64,000 bases of DNA. Source: AC-56 sp963798705 (lineage in GTDB: Bacteria; Actinomycetota; Thermoleophilia; Solirubrobacterales; 70-9). The position numbers and the translations under genes were made by a program. The stretch lies in assembly GCA_963798705.1 (NCBI GenBank), contig CAWCTW010000005.1:1860001-1924000 (forward strand), read 5' to 3'. The stretch's first letter is position 1, and each line of letters begins with the position of its first letter. This document shows positions 25,521 to 34,486 of the stretch, one piece after another. Below the pieces are notes generated by a model. That model made no database searches and had not been told where the DNA came from. It was given only the letters and a program-made list of their open reading frames with translations.

Positions 25521-26732
25521 CTATTCGGCGCCGCCGGCCGGCGGCGGCGGAGCCGGCGTGGCGGGCTCCTCCTCCACCTCGCCGCGACGCGTCACGCGGC
25601 GCGCGAGCTTGAGCAGGCGCCTGCCCAGCGTCCTGTTGAGCTTGGCACGCACCCTGTCGAGCGCGTCGTGCAGCTCATCGATCCGGTCTCTTGTGCGGTC
25701 GAGCTGGAGCATCGTGAAGCGCTGCGTCCTGGTCATGAGCCGCATCGCGTCGAATTCCACCTCGGCGCGCTCGCGCTCCAACGCCTCGGCCCCGGGCTCG
25801 ATCCGCAGCGGTCGCGCCGACCCGTCGCTCAACGGGTCGGGGCACCGGGGCAGCAGCTCCGCGAACCGCTCGTCGCGCACGAGCTCGCCGTCGCGGACGC
25901 CCTCGGAGATCTGCGCGTCGTCCCAGACGAGCTCCGCGTAGAGCTCCTCGAGTCGCCCTGCCTCGTAGTGGCGCCGCAGGCGCCGGAAGCGGCCGGTATC
26001 CCGCCAGCCGCCATGGCAGATGAAGATCTCGGTGCGCTTCCGGAACTGCTCGAAGGACCGCAGGGGGAAGTGGAAGATGCGGAGCGGGTACGTCGGGGCC
26101 CACACCAGCCGCACCTCGGGCCGCTCCCCGTCCTCCTCCGCCGCGCCCCGCGTGCCCCGGTGCACCATCCGCCCCGGCGGGCGCAACGCCAGCCACAGGT
26201 CACGCTCCGGACCGCCCGATGCGACCTCGTGGGTCTGGCTGATGACGACGGCGTCGGGATCCGCACGGTGCGCGACCTTCGGCTGCAGGCTTCCCAGCGC
26301 CTCGCGGTAGATCATCCGGTCCGCCCACGAGCCGGACGAGCCCGGCCTCGCAACGAACTCGGAGCGCGGCGCGATGACCGCGCCGTACCGCTCCGGGATC
26401 GCTTCGAACGCCTCCTTGAGGGTTCCCTGCACCGGCCACCAGAGCTCGTCGGCGTCGTCGTGGAAGACCCAGTCGGCCTCGAACTCGGTAGCGGCCAGCC
26501 GCGCCATGCGCGTCGTCCAGTCCTCCTCGTCATCGCGGAGGGTGCCCGTCTCGACGCGGGTGACGTGGGCGAGGCCCGCCGCGGCGTAGCGCTCGAGGAT
26601 CTCCGACGTACCGTCCACCGAGCCGTTGTCGGTGACGACGAAGAAATCGACGCCGAGCGCCCGGTGATAACGGAGGTTGTCCTCGATGACGTCCGCCTCG
26701 TCGCGGACCTTCAGCGTCATCACGAGCCGCAT
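25521..26732 (-). CDS. Glycosyltransferase family 2-like protein
   Basis: 403 residues from ATG 26732. Core motifs MRLVMTLKVRDEADVIEDNLRYH, TDNGSVDGTSEI and FHDDADELWWP, plus the shared RPPGRMVHR and FHFPLRSFEQF segments, mark it as a paralogue of 13442 and especially 23308. The C-terminus has a helical linker and ends in a Pro-rich tail. Family role: transfer of sugar from a nucleotide sugar; acceptor unknown. A sulfotransferase gene lies 51 bases upstream on the same strand. Confidence 0.84.
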   Translation of the reverse strand: MRLVMTLKVRDEADVIEDNLRYHRALGVDFFVVTDNGSVDGTSEILERYAAAGLAHVTRVETGTLRDDEEDWTTRMARLAATEFEADWVFHDDADELWWPVQGTLKEAFEAIPERYGAVIAPRSEFVARPGSSGSWADRMIYREALGSLQPKVAHRADPDAVVISQTHEVASGGPERDLWLALRPPGRMVHRGTRGAAEEDGERPEVRLVWAPTYPLRIFHFPLRSFEQFRKRTEIFICHGGWRDTGRFRRLRRHYEAGRLEELYAELVWDDAQISEGVRDGELVRDERFAELLPRCPDPLSDGSARPLRIEPGAEALERERAEVEFDAMRLMTRTQRFTMLQLDRTRDRIDELHDALDRVRAKLNRTLGRRLLKLARRVTRRGEVEEEPATPAPPPPAGGAE

Positions 26733-26783
26733 CGGGCCCTCCCTCGCGCAAGAATCGCCGGCAGCTCGGGCCTCCGGCTGTCT

Positions 26784-27602
26784 TCAGCCGCTGCCAACCG
26801 GCGACGCCGCGCCCGGTGCGCGCCGGCCCGGGGCGCCGACGCTGGGCCACAGGGACAGGTCGATCTCGGGGCACAGCTCGGCGAGCCGCGTCGAATCGTC
26901 CCGGTAGCGCTCGCCAAGCTCCCGGCTGACCGCGTCCGGCAGGCCCGGAGTCCGGCGCCCCGCCTGCTTGTGCTCGTGCAGGCGCCCGGGAAACTCGTCG
27001 GGAGGGTCGACGCCCAGGAACCGGCACGTTCGCTCCATCTCCTCTACCGGCTCCATGGTGCAGCGCTCGAACTGGAGCACCAGAACCTGTTCGCGGGGGA
27101 AGAAGTCGAACACGTGACGGAGCTGCTCGAAGTAGAACCCGCGCCAGGCGGCGTCGTTCACCTGCGGGAGGAGCACGCGCGTTCCCCGCTCCGACGCCTT
27201 GCGCTCGAGGCGCGCGATCGCCGAGCGGTAACGGGCGACCGGGTCGCGCAGCAGGACGAGCAGGCGGGCGTTGGGCGCCGCCTTGCGAAGCAATGGGGTG
27301 GCCCAGTGGTCCGCTAGGTAACGGGGTGTCCACTCGCCGACGATGTTCCCCGGACGGCGCGGAAACAGGGAGGCGTACTCCGAGGCGATGTCGTCTGGAT
27401 CATCTCCACGCCAGTAGCGGTCGAAGTAGTGGACCTCCTTGCCGAGCGGCGAGCGCTGAATCCCCGGGTTGCGGCGCATCGAGTCGTACCACCAGCTCGT
27501 CCCGCAGCGCTGCGCGCCGATGCCGATGTAGTCGGGAGGACCGGTAATCCAGCCCTCGGGGCAATCCGGAATCTGGAGGGGCGCGTCCCAGGGTTGGTTC
27601 AT
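26784..27602 (-). CDS. Sulfotransferase domain protein
   Basis: 272 residues from ATG 27602, preceded by TTGGAG. PAPS loop YIGIGAQRCGTSWWYDSM near residues 25-42, KEVHYFDRYW after it, and 3'-phosphate motif LLVLLRDPVARYRSAIARL near 113-131. This is the pattern of glycan or lipid sulfotransferases. It is divergent from another sulfotransferase (27707), the two starts being 104 bases apart, and probably shares a transcript with glycosyltransferase 25521. Confidence 0.88.
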   Translation of the reverse strand: MNQPWDAPLQIPDCPEGWITGPPDYIGIGAQRCGTSWWYDSMRRNPGIQRSPLGKEVHYFDRYWRGDDPDDIASEYASLFPRRPGNIVGEWTPRYLADHWATPLLRKAAPNARLLVLLRDPVARYRSAIARLERKASERGTRVLLPQVNDAAWRGFYFEQLRHVFDFFPREQVLVLQFERCTMEPVEEMERTCRFLGVDPPDEFPGRLHEHKQAGRRTPGLPDAVSRELGERYRDDSTRLAELCPEIDLSLWPSVGAPGRRAPGAASPVGSG

Positions 27603-27706
27603 CGGCTTCTCCAAGGCGGGCAAAGAGTAGTGATCCGGACTGGCACCCCGTGCACGCCGAGGCACTGCGGGCGAGCGCGGCGGGCCGTGCCAGAATACGG
27701 CGCCTC

Positions 27707-28651
27707 ATGCGTCTGGGGTCGTTGAAACGTGCTCTGGGGCGAGGCAGGGCGGCGAGCGATCGCCCGCCCGCGCCGTTCGTCGTGGGCGTCTCGCGCTCGG
27801 GCACGACCCTGCTCAGGCTGATGCTCGACGCGCATCCCGATCTGACGATCCCCGCCGAGACGCACTTCACCCCGATGGTCGCCAACGTCTGCGACGAGCT
27901 GATCGCCGAGGGTGCCTCGAGCGAGGCCGTCCGCGAGCGAGCGCTCGCGACGATGACCAGCCACCCCCGGTGGGGCGACTTCCTCCTGGATCCCGAGGAG
28001 GTCCGCTCCCGGATGGAGCGGCACGACCCGATCACTACCGCCGACGCGATCCGCTCCTTCTACGAGGCGTGCGCGGCTCAGCAGGGCAAGCCCCGCTGGG
28101 GCGACAAGTCGCCTCCCTACACCTACAAGGCGCCGCGCATCCAGGCCGCCCTGCCCGAGGCGCACTTCATCCACATCATCCGCGACGGTCGCGACGTCGC
28201 CCTGTCGCTGGCCGAGGTCAGCTGGGGCACCGACGACATCACGGAGGCCGCCAAGAAGTGGGTGAAGGAGCTGCGCAAGGCCCGGAAGCGCGCCAGGCAG
28301 CTGGCCCGGGGCACCTACATGGAGGTGCATTACGAGGACCTGGTGACGGACGCCGAGCCGGTGCTCCGAAAGATCGTCGAGCACGTCGACCTCCCCTGGA
28401 GCGACGAGATGCTCAACTATCCCCAGCACGCGCAGGAGCGGATGCGCGGCGAGATGGAGCGCACCCTGACGCCGCTCGGCGGGGGCACGATCACCGCCGA
28501 GGAGCGCACCCGTCAGCATCAGCTGCTGTTCGAGGCGCCCAGCCCGAGCCGCGCCAGCCGCTGGCGCACCGACATGTCCCCCGAGAACCGGCGGGCGTTC
28601 GAGGCCGTCGCCGGCCCGCTCCTGAAGAAGCTGGGCTACGAAGTCGAGTAG
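27707..28651 (+). CDS. Sulfotransferase family protein
   Basis: 314 residues from ATG 27707; the frame is open to 27650 but that start lacks support. PAPS loop PFVVGVSRSGTTLLRLML near residues 23-40, IPAETHF, WGDKSPPYT, and 3'-phosphate motif IHIIRDGRDVALSLAE near 154-169, as in the Sulfotransfer_3 type. Acceptor unknown. It is the last member of the sulfation island and converges on purC. Confidence 0.87.
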   Translation: MRLGSLKRALGRGRAASDRPPAPFVVGVSRSGTTLLRLMLDAHPDLTIPAETHFTPMVANVCDELIAEGASSEAVRERALATMTSHPRWGDFLLDPEEVRSRMERHDPITTADAIRSFYEACAAQQGKPRWGDKSPPYTYKAPRIQAALPEAHFIHIIRDGRDVALSLAEVSWGTDDITEAAKKWVKELRKARKRARQLARGTYMEVHYEDLVTDAEPVLRKIVEHVDLPWSDEMLNYPQHAQERMRGEMERTLTPLGGGTITAEERTRQHQLLFEAPSPSRASRWRTDMSPENRRAFEAVAGPLLKKLGYEVE

Positions 28652-28664
28652 CTCCCCAGCCGCC

Positions 28665-29522
28665 CTAGTCGAGGGCGCGGCCGGTGATCCGCTCGTATGC
28701 CTCGAGGTACTTGGCCCGGGTGTTTCCGACCACCTCGTCCGGCAGCTCGGGCGCGGGCGGGGTGTGATCCCAGCCGATCTCGTCCAGCCAGTCGCGGAGG
28801 TACTGCTTGTCGAAGGAGCGCTGCGGTCGTCCGGCCTCGTACTCGTCGGCGGGCCAGAAGCGCGACGAGTCGGGCGTGAACACCTCGTCGCCGAGCACCA
28901 CCTCGGCGCCCGGTGAGGCGCCGAACTCGAACTTCGTGTCGGCGAGGATGATGCCCCGCGACTCCGCGTGGGCCGCGGCGTGGGAGTACAGCTCGATGGA
29001 GATCCGTCTCAGCTCCTCCATCAGCGGACGGTCGCCGATGATCTCCGCCGCGCGGTCGAAGTCGATGTTCTCGTCGTGGTCGCCCACCTCCGCCTTCGTC
29101 GCGGGGGTGAAGATGGGCTCGGGCAGGCGGTCGGACTCCCGCAGGCCGGCCGGAAGCTCGATCCCGCAGACGCCGCCCGACTGCTGGTACTCGCGCCACC
29201 CGGACCCGGACAGGTACCCGCGAACGACGCACTCCACGGGGTACATGTCGAGGCGGGAGACCCGGATCGCGCGGCCAAAGACCTCCTCGGGCACCTCCTC
29301 GGAGACGAAGTGGTTCGGGCAGATGCCGGCGGTGCTCTCGAACCAAAACAGCGACATCTGCGTGAGCACCCGGCCCTTGTCGGGGATCAGCGTGGGCATG
29401 ATCACGTCGTACGCCGAGATGCGGTCGGACGCCACCATCAGGAGGTCGCCCTCGACCTCGTACATCTCGCGGACCTTCCCGGTGGAGTGCAGCGTGAGAT
29501 CGGCGAGTGTCCCGGTGGCCAC
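28665..29522 (-). CDS. purC: SAICAR synthetase
   Basis: 285-residue PurC from GTG 29522. Recognisable segments are GKVREMYEVEGDLLMVASDRISAYD (ATP site), ECVVRGYLSGSGW, DTKFEFG and the late SFDKQYLRDWL. It joins aspartate to CAIR with ATP. The upstream part of the frame is shadow sequence opposite the csoR promoter. It is a single gene, divergent from csoR by 136 bases. Confidence 0.95.
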   Translation of the reverse strand: MATGTLADLTLHSTGKVREMYEVEGDLLMVASDRISAYDVIMPTLIPDKGRVLTQMSLFWFESTAGICPNHFVSEEVPEEVFGRAIRVSRLDMYPVECVVRGYLSGSGWREYQQSGGVCGIELPAGLRESDRLPEPIFTPATKAEVGDHDENIDFDRAAEIIGDRPLMEELRRISIELYSHAAAHAESRGIILADTKFEFGASPGAEVVLGDEVFTPDSSRFWPADEYEAGRPQRSFDKQYLRDWLDEIGWDHTPPAPELPDEVVGNTRAKYLEAYERITGRALD

Positions 29523-29631
29523 GAGGCGCGATGCTAACAGCGGCACCGGCAACGGCCCCGGTCGCGGCCTTCGGCGCCGGGCCCGCCGTTTCGGTCGTCC
29601 CGTACGTGGATTCGGCCGACGATTGCCGGCA

Positions 29632-29648
29632 ATACCCCCATTGGGTAT
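29632..29648. promoter_or_regulatory. CsoR operator upstream of csoR
   Basis: ATACCC-CCATT-GGGTAT is a perfect six-base inverted repeat around five bases, ending ten bases before the csoR ATG. The form (TACCC...GGGTA in a short palindrome) is that of known CsoR/RcnR-type operators at copper genes. It probably gives copper-relieved autorepression of csoR and the coupled P450. It also lies 110 bases upstream of divergent purC, which may or may not be affected. Confidence 0.75.
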
Positions 29649-29658
29649 CGTCCAGTCC

Positions 29659-29958
29659 ATGGATCGGGATCGGGACCCCGGCTACGTCGACGACAAGGCG
29701 GCGATCGCCAAGCGGCTTTCGCGAATCGAAGGGCAGGTTCGCGGACTGCGGCGGATGGTCGACGAGGAGGCCTACTGCATCGACGTGCTGACCCAGATCT
29801 CCGCCGTCGAGCGGGCGCTCGACGGTGTGGCGCTGAAGCTGCTGTCCGACCACACCGACCACTGCGTGCGCGAGGCGGTGGCCGCCGGCGGTGAGGAGGC
29901 CGACCAGAAGGTCGACGAGCTGATGGCCGCCGTCGAGCGCTTCGCCCGGACGCGCTGA
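29659..29958 (+). CDS. csoR: CsoR-type copper-sensing repressor
   Basis: 99-residue all-helical CsoR/RcnR (DUF156) protein from ATG 29659. RLSRIEGQVRGLRRMVDEEAYC is diagnostic. The Cu(I) ligands of CsoR are all present with exact spacing: Cys40, His65 and Cys69 (C-x24-H-x3-C). Copper binding releases the repressor from DNA. A matching palindrome lies just upstream. The next gene, a P450, starts one base after its stop; no copper ATPase or chaperone is in the window. Confidence 0.92.
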   Translation: MDRDRDPGYVDDKAAIAKRLSRIEGQVRGLRRMVDEEAYCIDVLTQISAVERALDGVALKLLSDHTDHCVREAVAAGGEEADQKVDELMAAVERFARTR

Positions 29959-29959
29959 C

Positions 29960-31387
29960 GTGGCCGGCGTTGCCACGGCCGCTCCCGCTCGGGCCCTTCG
30001 GCGCCCCGGGTCCTCGGGTGGCGATGGGGCGCTGCCGCCTGGCCCGCGGGCGCCCGCCCCGGTCCAGACCTTCGGGCTCGTCGCCCGGCCGGTGACGTTC
30101 TTCGAGTCCTGCCGGCGGCGGTTCGGCGAGACCTTCACCCTGCGCATCCTTCGCGCCGGCGAGATGGTCTTCATCTCCGACCCGCCATCGCTCAAGCGGC
30201 TCTTCGGTGCGGACCGGCGCAACACGATCGCACCGGGCCGCAACGTCGTCCTCGAGCCCGTCCTGGGCCCGCGCTCGGTGCTCCTGCTGGAGGGCGACGA
30301 TCACCTGCGCCGGCGCAAGCTCATGCTCCCGGCGTTCCACGGCGAGCGCATGCGCGCCTACGAGACGGTGATGACGGACGCGGCCGAGCGCGCCGTCGCG
30401 GGGTGGCCGGTCGGCCGGCCCTTCCGGATCCACGCGAGCATGCAGGCGCTCACCTTCGAGGTCATCCTCGTCGCGGTCTTCGGCGTGGAGGACGACGCGC
30501 GCCGCGCGGCGCTGAGCGAGCGGCTGACCGAGGTTCTCGCAACCACCAGATCCCCGTTCGCCCTCGGGATGACGCTCGAGCGGGCGCGGTCGCTGCCTCG
30601 CTTCCGCCGCATCGCCCGCATGCTCGACGAGTCCGCCGAGATCATGTTCGCCGAGGTCGCGGACCGCCGCGCCGACCCGCGGCTCGAGTCGCGCGAGGAC
30701 ATCCTCTCGATGCTCGTCGCTGCCCGCTTCGAGGACGGCTCCGCGATGAGCGACTCTGAGATCCGCGACCAGCTCATGACGTTGCTCCTGGCCGGGCACG
30801 AGACCACGGCGACCGCCCTCGCCTGGGCGTTCGACCTCCTGTTTCGAGCTCCGGACAAGCTGGGGCGCCTGCGCGAGGAGCTGGCCGCCGGCGACGCTCA
30901 CGAGTACCTCGACGCGGTCGTCAAGGAGACCCTGCGGATCCGGCCCGTCGTGCCGTTCGTCGGGCGGCAGCTCAAGGAGCCGACGGAGCTGGGTGGCTAC
31001 GCGCTGCCGGCGGGCACCGACGTCATGCCGGCGATCCTCCTCACGCACACCCGCCCGGACGTCTACCGCGACCCGTACGAGTTTCGTCCCGAGAGGTTCC
31101 TCGAGGGCGACCCCGAGACGTTCGGCTGGATCCCCTTCGGCGGCGGCACCAGGCGCTGCCTCGGGGCGGCGTTCGCCGAGTTCGAGATGCGTGTGGTCCT
31201 GGCGACGATCCTGCGGTCGGCGACGCTTCGCCCGGCCACCGATCGGCCCGAGCGCGTGGTGCGGCGCAACGTCACGCTCTCACCCCGCGGTGGCACGCCG
31301 GCGGTCCTGGTCGAGCGGCCGACGGCCACATCGAGCGGTGCATCTGCCGGGCTGAGGCCGACAAACGCACCGCTCGAAGTCAGTTAG
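29960..31387 (+). CDS. Cytochrome P450
   Basis: 475 residues from GTG 29960. I-helix AGHETTATAL near 277-286, K-helix ETLRIRP (Glu about 322), FRPERF, and heme loop FGGGTRRCLGAAFA with the thiolate Cys about 400. The N-terminal part before PVQTFGLVARP is a Pro/Ala-rich linker without a membrane anchor, so it should be soluble. Overall closest to fatty-acid/sterol-hydroxylase-like bacterial P450s (CYP110/CYP4-like appearance); substrate unknown, and no redox partner is adjacent. It starts one base after csoR and its stop overlaps that of purB. Confidence 0.93.
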   Translation: MAGVATAAPARALRRPGSSGGDGALPPGPRAPAPVQTFGLVARPVTFFESCRRRFGETFTLRILRAGEMVFISDPPSLKRLFGADRRNTIAPGRNVVLEPVLGPRSVLLLEGDDHLRRRKLMLPAFHGERMRAYETVMTDAAERAVAGWPVGRPFRIHASMQALTFEVILVAVFGVEDDARRAALSERLTEVLATTRSPFALGMTLERARSLPRFRRIARMLDESAEIMFAEVADRRADPRLESREDILSMLVAARFEDGSAMSDSEIRDQLMTLLLAGHETTATALAWAFDLLFRAPDKLGRLREELAAGDAHEYLDAVVKETLRIRPVVPFVGRQLKEPTELGGYALPAGTDVMPAILLTHTRPDVYRDPYEFRPERFLEGDPETFGWIPFGGGTRRCLGAAFAEFEMRVVLATILRSATLRPATDRPERVVRRNVTLSPRGGTPAVLVERPTATSSGASAGLRPTNAPLEVS

Positions 31388-32673
31388 GCCTCGGCGCGGA
31401 GGGACTCGAGGCGCTCGAACAGCGTCGGCAGGTGCTCGAGATAGGCGCTCGGGTCGAAGACCGACTCGAGATCCAGATTCGGGGCCGCGTCGGCAAGCAG
31501 ATCGCTGAAGTCGACTCCCTCGTCCCAGGCCCTCTGGGCCGCCTCCTGGACGACGCGGTAGGCGGCGTCCCGCTCCATACCCGACTCCACGAGCGCCGTC
31601 AGCGCCCGCTGGCTGTACAGGGCGCCATAGGTGAGCTCGAGGTTCGCCCGCATGCGGTCCGCGTGGATGGTCATTCCGGACGCCAGCCTCGTCCCGAGGT
31701 GCTGCATGTAGTCGATGAGGATCGTGGCGTCCGGCAGCACGATCCGCTCGGCGCCGGAGTGGGAGATGTCGCGCTCGTGCCACAGCGCCACGTTCTCGTA
31801 GGTCGTCTGCGCGTATCCGCGCAGGATGCGCGCCAGGCCGCAGAGCCGCTCCGCCGTGATCGGATTGCGTTTGTGGGGCATCGCCGAGGAGCCCTTCTGG
31901 CCGGCTGCGAACGGCTCTTCGACCTCCCTGACCTCGGTGCGCTGCAGGTTGCGGACCTCGGTCGCGAACCGCTCCAGCCCGGCGCCCGCCAGCGCGATCG
32001 CGCCCACGAGCTCGGCGTGACGGTCGCGGGGGACGACCTGCGTGGAGACGTCCTCGGCGCGCAGGCCGAGGGCGTCCATCACCGCGGCCTCGATCGTGGG
32101 CGACACGGAGGCGTAGGTGCCGACCGCTCCCGAGAGCTTGCCGATGCGCACGGCCTCGAAGGCCCGCTCCAGGCGCCGCAGGTTGCGGTCCGCCTCGAAG
32201 GCGAACCCCGCGAGCCGCAGGCCGAACGTCGTCGGCTCGGCGTGGACGCCGTGGGTGCGGCCGGCGGTGACCGTCTCGCGGTGCTCGAGCGCGCGGTCGA
32301 TGAGCGCGTCGCGATAGCCGCGCGCCCCCGGCACGACGATCTCCCCCACGTCGCGCAGCTGGAGGGCGAGGGCCGTGTCGAGGACGTCGGAGGATGTGAG
32401 CCCGTAGTGGATCCACCGCCCCGCCTCGCCAACCGAGCTCGAGACCACGTCCACGAACGCGGCGACGTCGTGACCGGTTGTCCGCTCCCGCTCGTTGACC
32501 GCCTCCACCGAGAACGCGGCGTGTTCCCGGCATTCCCGCGCTGCCTCGGCGGGAACGACGCCCTCGGCGGCCCAGGCCTCGGTCGCCGCAAGCTCCACCT
32601 CGAGCCAGCGCTGCAGGCGCCGCTCGGCTGTCCAGACCGCCCCGATCTCCCGGCGGGTGTAGCGCGCGATCAC
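31384..32673 (-). CDS. purB: Adenylosuccinate lyase
   Basis: 429 residues from GTG 32673. Conserved parts are HYGLTSSDVLDTA, GRTHGVHAEP with the general acid His, and the signature GSSAMPHKRNP. It cleaves SAICAR and adenylosuccinate, releasing fumarate. GTGA overlap with the purE stop shows translational coupling. Part of the minus-strand run GYD protein, purD, purE, purB. Confidence 0.97.
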   Translation of the reverse strand: MIARYTRREIGAVWTAERRLQRWLEVELAATEAWAAEGVVPAEAARECREHAAFSVEAVNERERTTGHDVAAFVDVVSSSVGEAGRWIHYGLTSSDVLDTALALQLRDVGEIVVPGARGYRDALIDRALEHRETVTAGRTHGVHAEPTTFGLRLAGFAFEADRNLRRLERAFEAVRIGKLSGAVGTYASVSPTIEAAVMDALGLRAEDVSTQVVPRDRHAELVGAIALAGAGLERFATEVRNLQRTEVREVEEPFAAGQKGSSAMPHKRNPITAERLCGLARILRGYAQTTYENVALWHERDISHSGAERIVLPDATILIDYMQHLGTRLASGMTIHADRMRANLELTYGALYSQRALTALVESGMERDAAYRVVQEAAQRAWDEGVDFSDLLADAAPNLDLESVFDPSAYLEHLPTLFERLESLRAEA

Positions 32674-33170
32674 GAGTTGATTATGCGGACGGCAAGCAGT
32701 CCGGCGTTCTTCGCGCCGTCGATTGCCACCGAGCCGACGGGAACGCCGGGAGGCATCTGCACCGCGGAGAGCAGCGCGTCCAGCCCACCGAGGTTCTTGC
32801 CGGAGAGCGGCACGCCCACCACCGGAAGGTCCGTATGGGCCGCGGCGACGCCCGGCAGCGCGGCCGACATCCCCGCTCCCGCGATGATCACCCTGAGGCC
32901 GCGCATCCGCGCGGCGTGGCAGTACTCGCGGACCTTTTCGGGGTCGCGGTGGGCGCTCATCACCCTCACCTCGTAGCGGATGGCGTGCTGGTGCAGGGCC
33001 TCGCCGGCCGGCTGCATCTTCGGCTTGTCGTTCTTCGAGCCCATGATGATCCCGACCAGGGGCGCGTCGACCTCGATCTCCTCGAACGCGGCCTCCACGT
33101 CGGGCATGGGCTCGGCCGTGGCCGTCTCGGCCGGTTTGCGCTGCGTACCCTCGGGCTCCCCGATCTCCAT
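32670..33170 (-). CDS. purE: N5-carboxyaminoimidazole ribonucleotide mutase (divergent)
   Basis: 166 residues with an acidic 36-residue N-terminal extension before the PurE fold (LVGIIMGSKND near 38-48). SAHRDP and the phosphate loop are present, but the class I motif GSxSDW reads GSKNDK and the HLPG loop reads AALPG (AGAGMSAALPG), losing a conserved His. It should interconvert N5-CAIR and CAIR, or, if purK is absent, act on AIR and CO2. Lies 20 bases after purD. Confidence 0.88.
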   Translation of the reverse strand: MEIGEPEGTQRKPAETATAEPMPDVEAAFEEIEVDAPLVGIIMGSKNDKPKMQPAGEALHQHAIRYEVRVMSAHRDPEKVREYCHAARMRGLRVIIAGAGMSAALPGVAAAHTDLPVVGVPLSGKNLGGLDALLSAVQMPPGVPVGSVAIDGAKNAGLLAVRIINS

Positions 33171-33190
33171 CGATCCTCTCCTTGTGATGT

Positions 33191-34468
33191 CTAGGGTGCG
33201 GCCACCCGCGCGACGGCTCGCTCGGCTATGTCGGTGCGCATCTGCATTCCCTCGAACGAAATCATGTTCGCGGCCTGGTAGACCCGCTCGCGAGCATCGC
33301 CCGGCGAGGCGCCGAGCGCCGTGACGTTCAGGACCCGCCCGCCGGCGGTGACGATCTCGCCGTTACGCCTCGCCGTGCCCGCATGCGTCACGTCCACGTC
33401 GGGCAGGCGCGAAGCCTCATCCAGCCCGTGGATGACGTCTCCCTTCGAGGAGGACGCGGGATAGCCCGCGGATGCGAGCACGACTGTGACCGCCCATCGC
33501 TGGTCGAACTCGGGCTCGAGCCCGGCCAGGCCGCCGGGCTCCCTGGAAGCCAGGCACAGATCCACCAGGCTCGAGCGCAGGCGCGGCAGCACCGCCTGGG
33601 CCTCCGGGTCGCCGAAGCGGCAGTTGAACTCCAGAGCCTTCGGCCCCGACTCGGTGATCATCAGTCCCGCGTACAGCACCCCCCGATAGGGCGTCCCGCG
33701 GCGCCGCATCTCCTCGACCACCGGCCGGTGGACCGCGTCCGTGATCTCCTCCGTGCGCTCGCGGTCGAAGCCGGGCACCGGCGAGTAGCTCCCCATGCCA
33801 CCGGTGTTGGGGCCCTCGTCGCCGTCGAAGATCCGCTTGTAGTCCTGCGCCGGCGCCAGCGGCACAACGTTCTCGCCGTCGCACAGCGCGAGCAGCGAAA
33901 GCTCCTGACCCTCCAGATGCTCCTCCAGGATCACCTCGGTCGCCCCGAACCGCCGCTCGACGAAGAAGACCTCCACGGCCTCCCGCGCCTCGGCCTCGGA
34001 CGACGCGATGATCACCCCCTTGCCCGCTGCCAGGCCGTCGGCCTTCAGCACCGCCGGGTACGAGGCGCACGAGAGGTGGTCGCGGGCCTCCTCGTGGGAT
34101 CGCAGCACGGCGTGCGATGCGGTGGGCACCCCGGCCGCCGCCATCAGCTCCTTGGCGTGGATCTTCGAGCCCTCGAGCCGGGCGGCCTCGGCGCTCGGGC
34201 CGAACGCGGCCACGCCCCTCGCCTCGAGCCCGTCCACGACGCCGGCCACGAGCGGTGCCTCGGGGCCGACCACTACGAGATCCGCCCCCTCCGCGGCCGC
34301 GGCGACGATCCCCTGGACATCGTCGGCGTCCACGTCGAGGCACCGCGCGTCGGCCGCGATGCCGGCGTTGCCCGGGGCGCAGACGAGCTCGATGCCGTCC
34401 CGCGAGCGCGCCAGGGCCCGGACGAGCGCGTGCTCGCGCCCGCCACCGCCGACGACGAGGAGGCGCAT
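33191..34468 (-). CDS. purD: Phosphoribosylamine-glycine ligase
   Basis: 425-residue ATP-grasp enzyme from ATG 34468. MRLLVVGGGGREHALV at the N-terminus, KADGLAAGKGV in the ATP site, and the family signature RFGDPEAQ. Makes GAR from phosphoribosylamine and glycine, step 2. It follows a small GYD-domain gene by 18 bases and precedes purE. Confidence 0.97.
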   Translation of the reverse strand: MRLLVVGGGGREHALVRALARSRDGIELVCAPGNAGIAADARCLDVDADDVQGIVAAAAEGADLVVVGPEAPLVAGVVDGLEARGVAAFGPSAEAARLEGSKIHAKELMAAAGVPTASHAVLRSHEEARDHLSCASYPAVLKADGLAAGKGVIIASSEAEAREAVEVFFVERRFGATEVILEEHLEGQELSLLALCDGENVVPLAPAQDYKRIFDGDEGPNTGGMGSYSPVPGFDRERTEEITDAVHRPVVEEMRRRGTPYRGVLYAGLMITESGPKALEFNCRFGDPEAQAVLPRLRSSLVDLCLASREPGGLAGLEPEFDQRWAVTVVLASAGYPASSSKGDVIHGLDEASRLPDVDVTHAGTARRNGEIVTAGGRVLNVTALGASPGDARERVYQAANMISFEGMQMRTDIAERAVARVAAP

Positions 34469-34486
34469 CGCGATGCCCGAGGTCGG

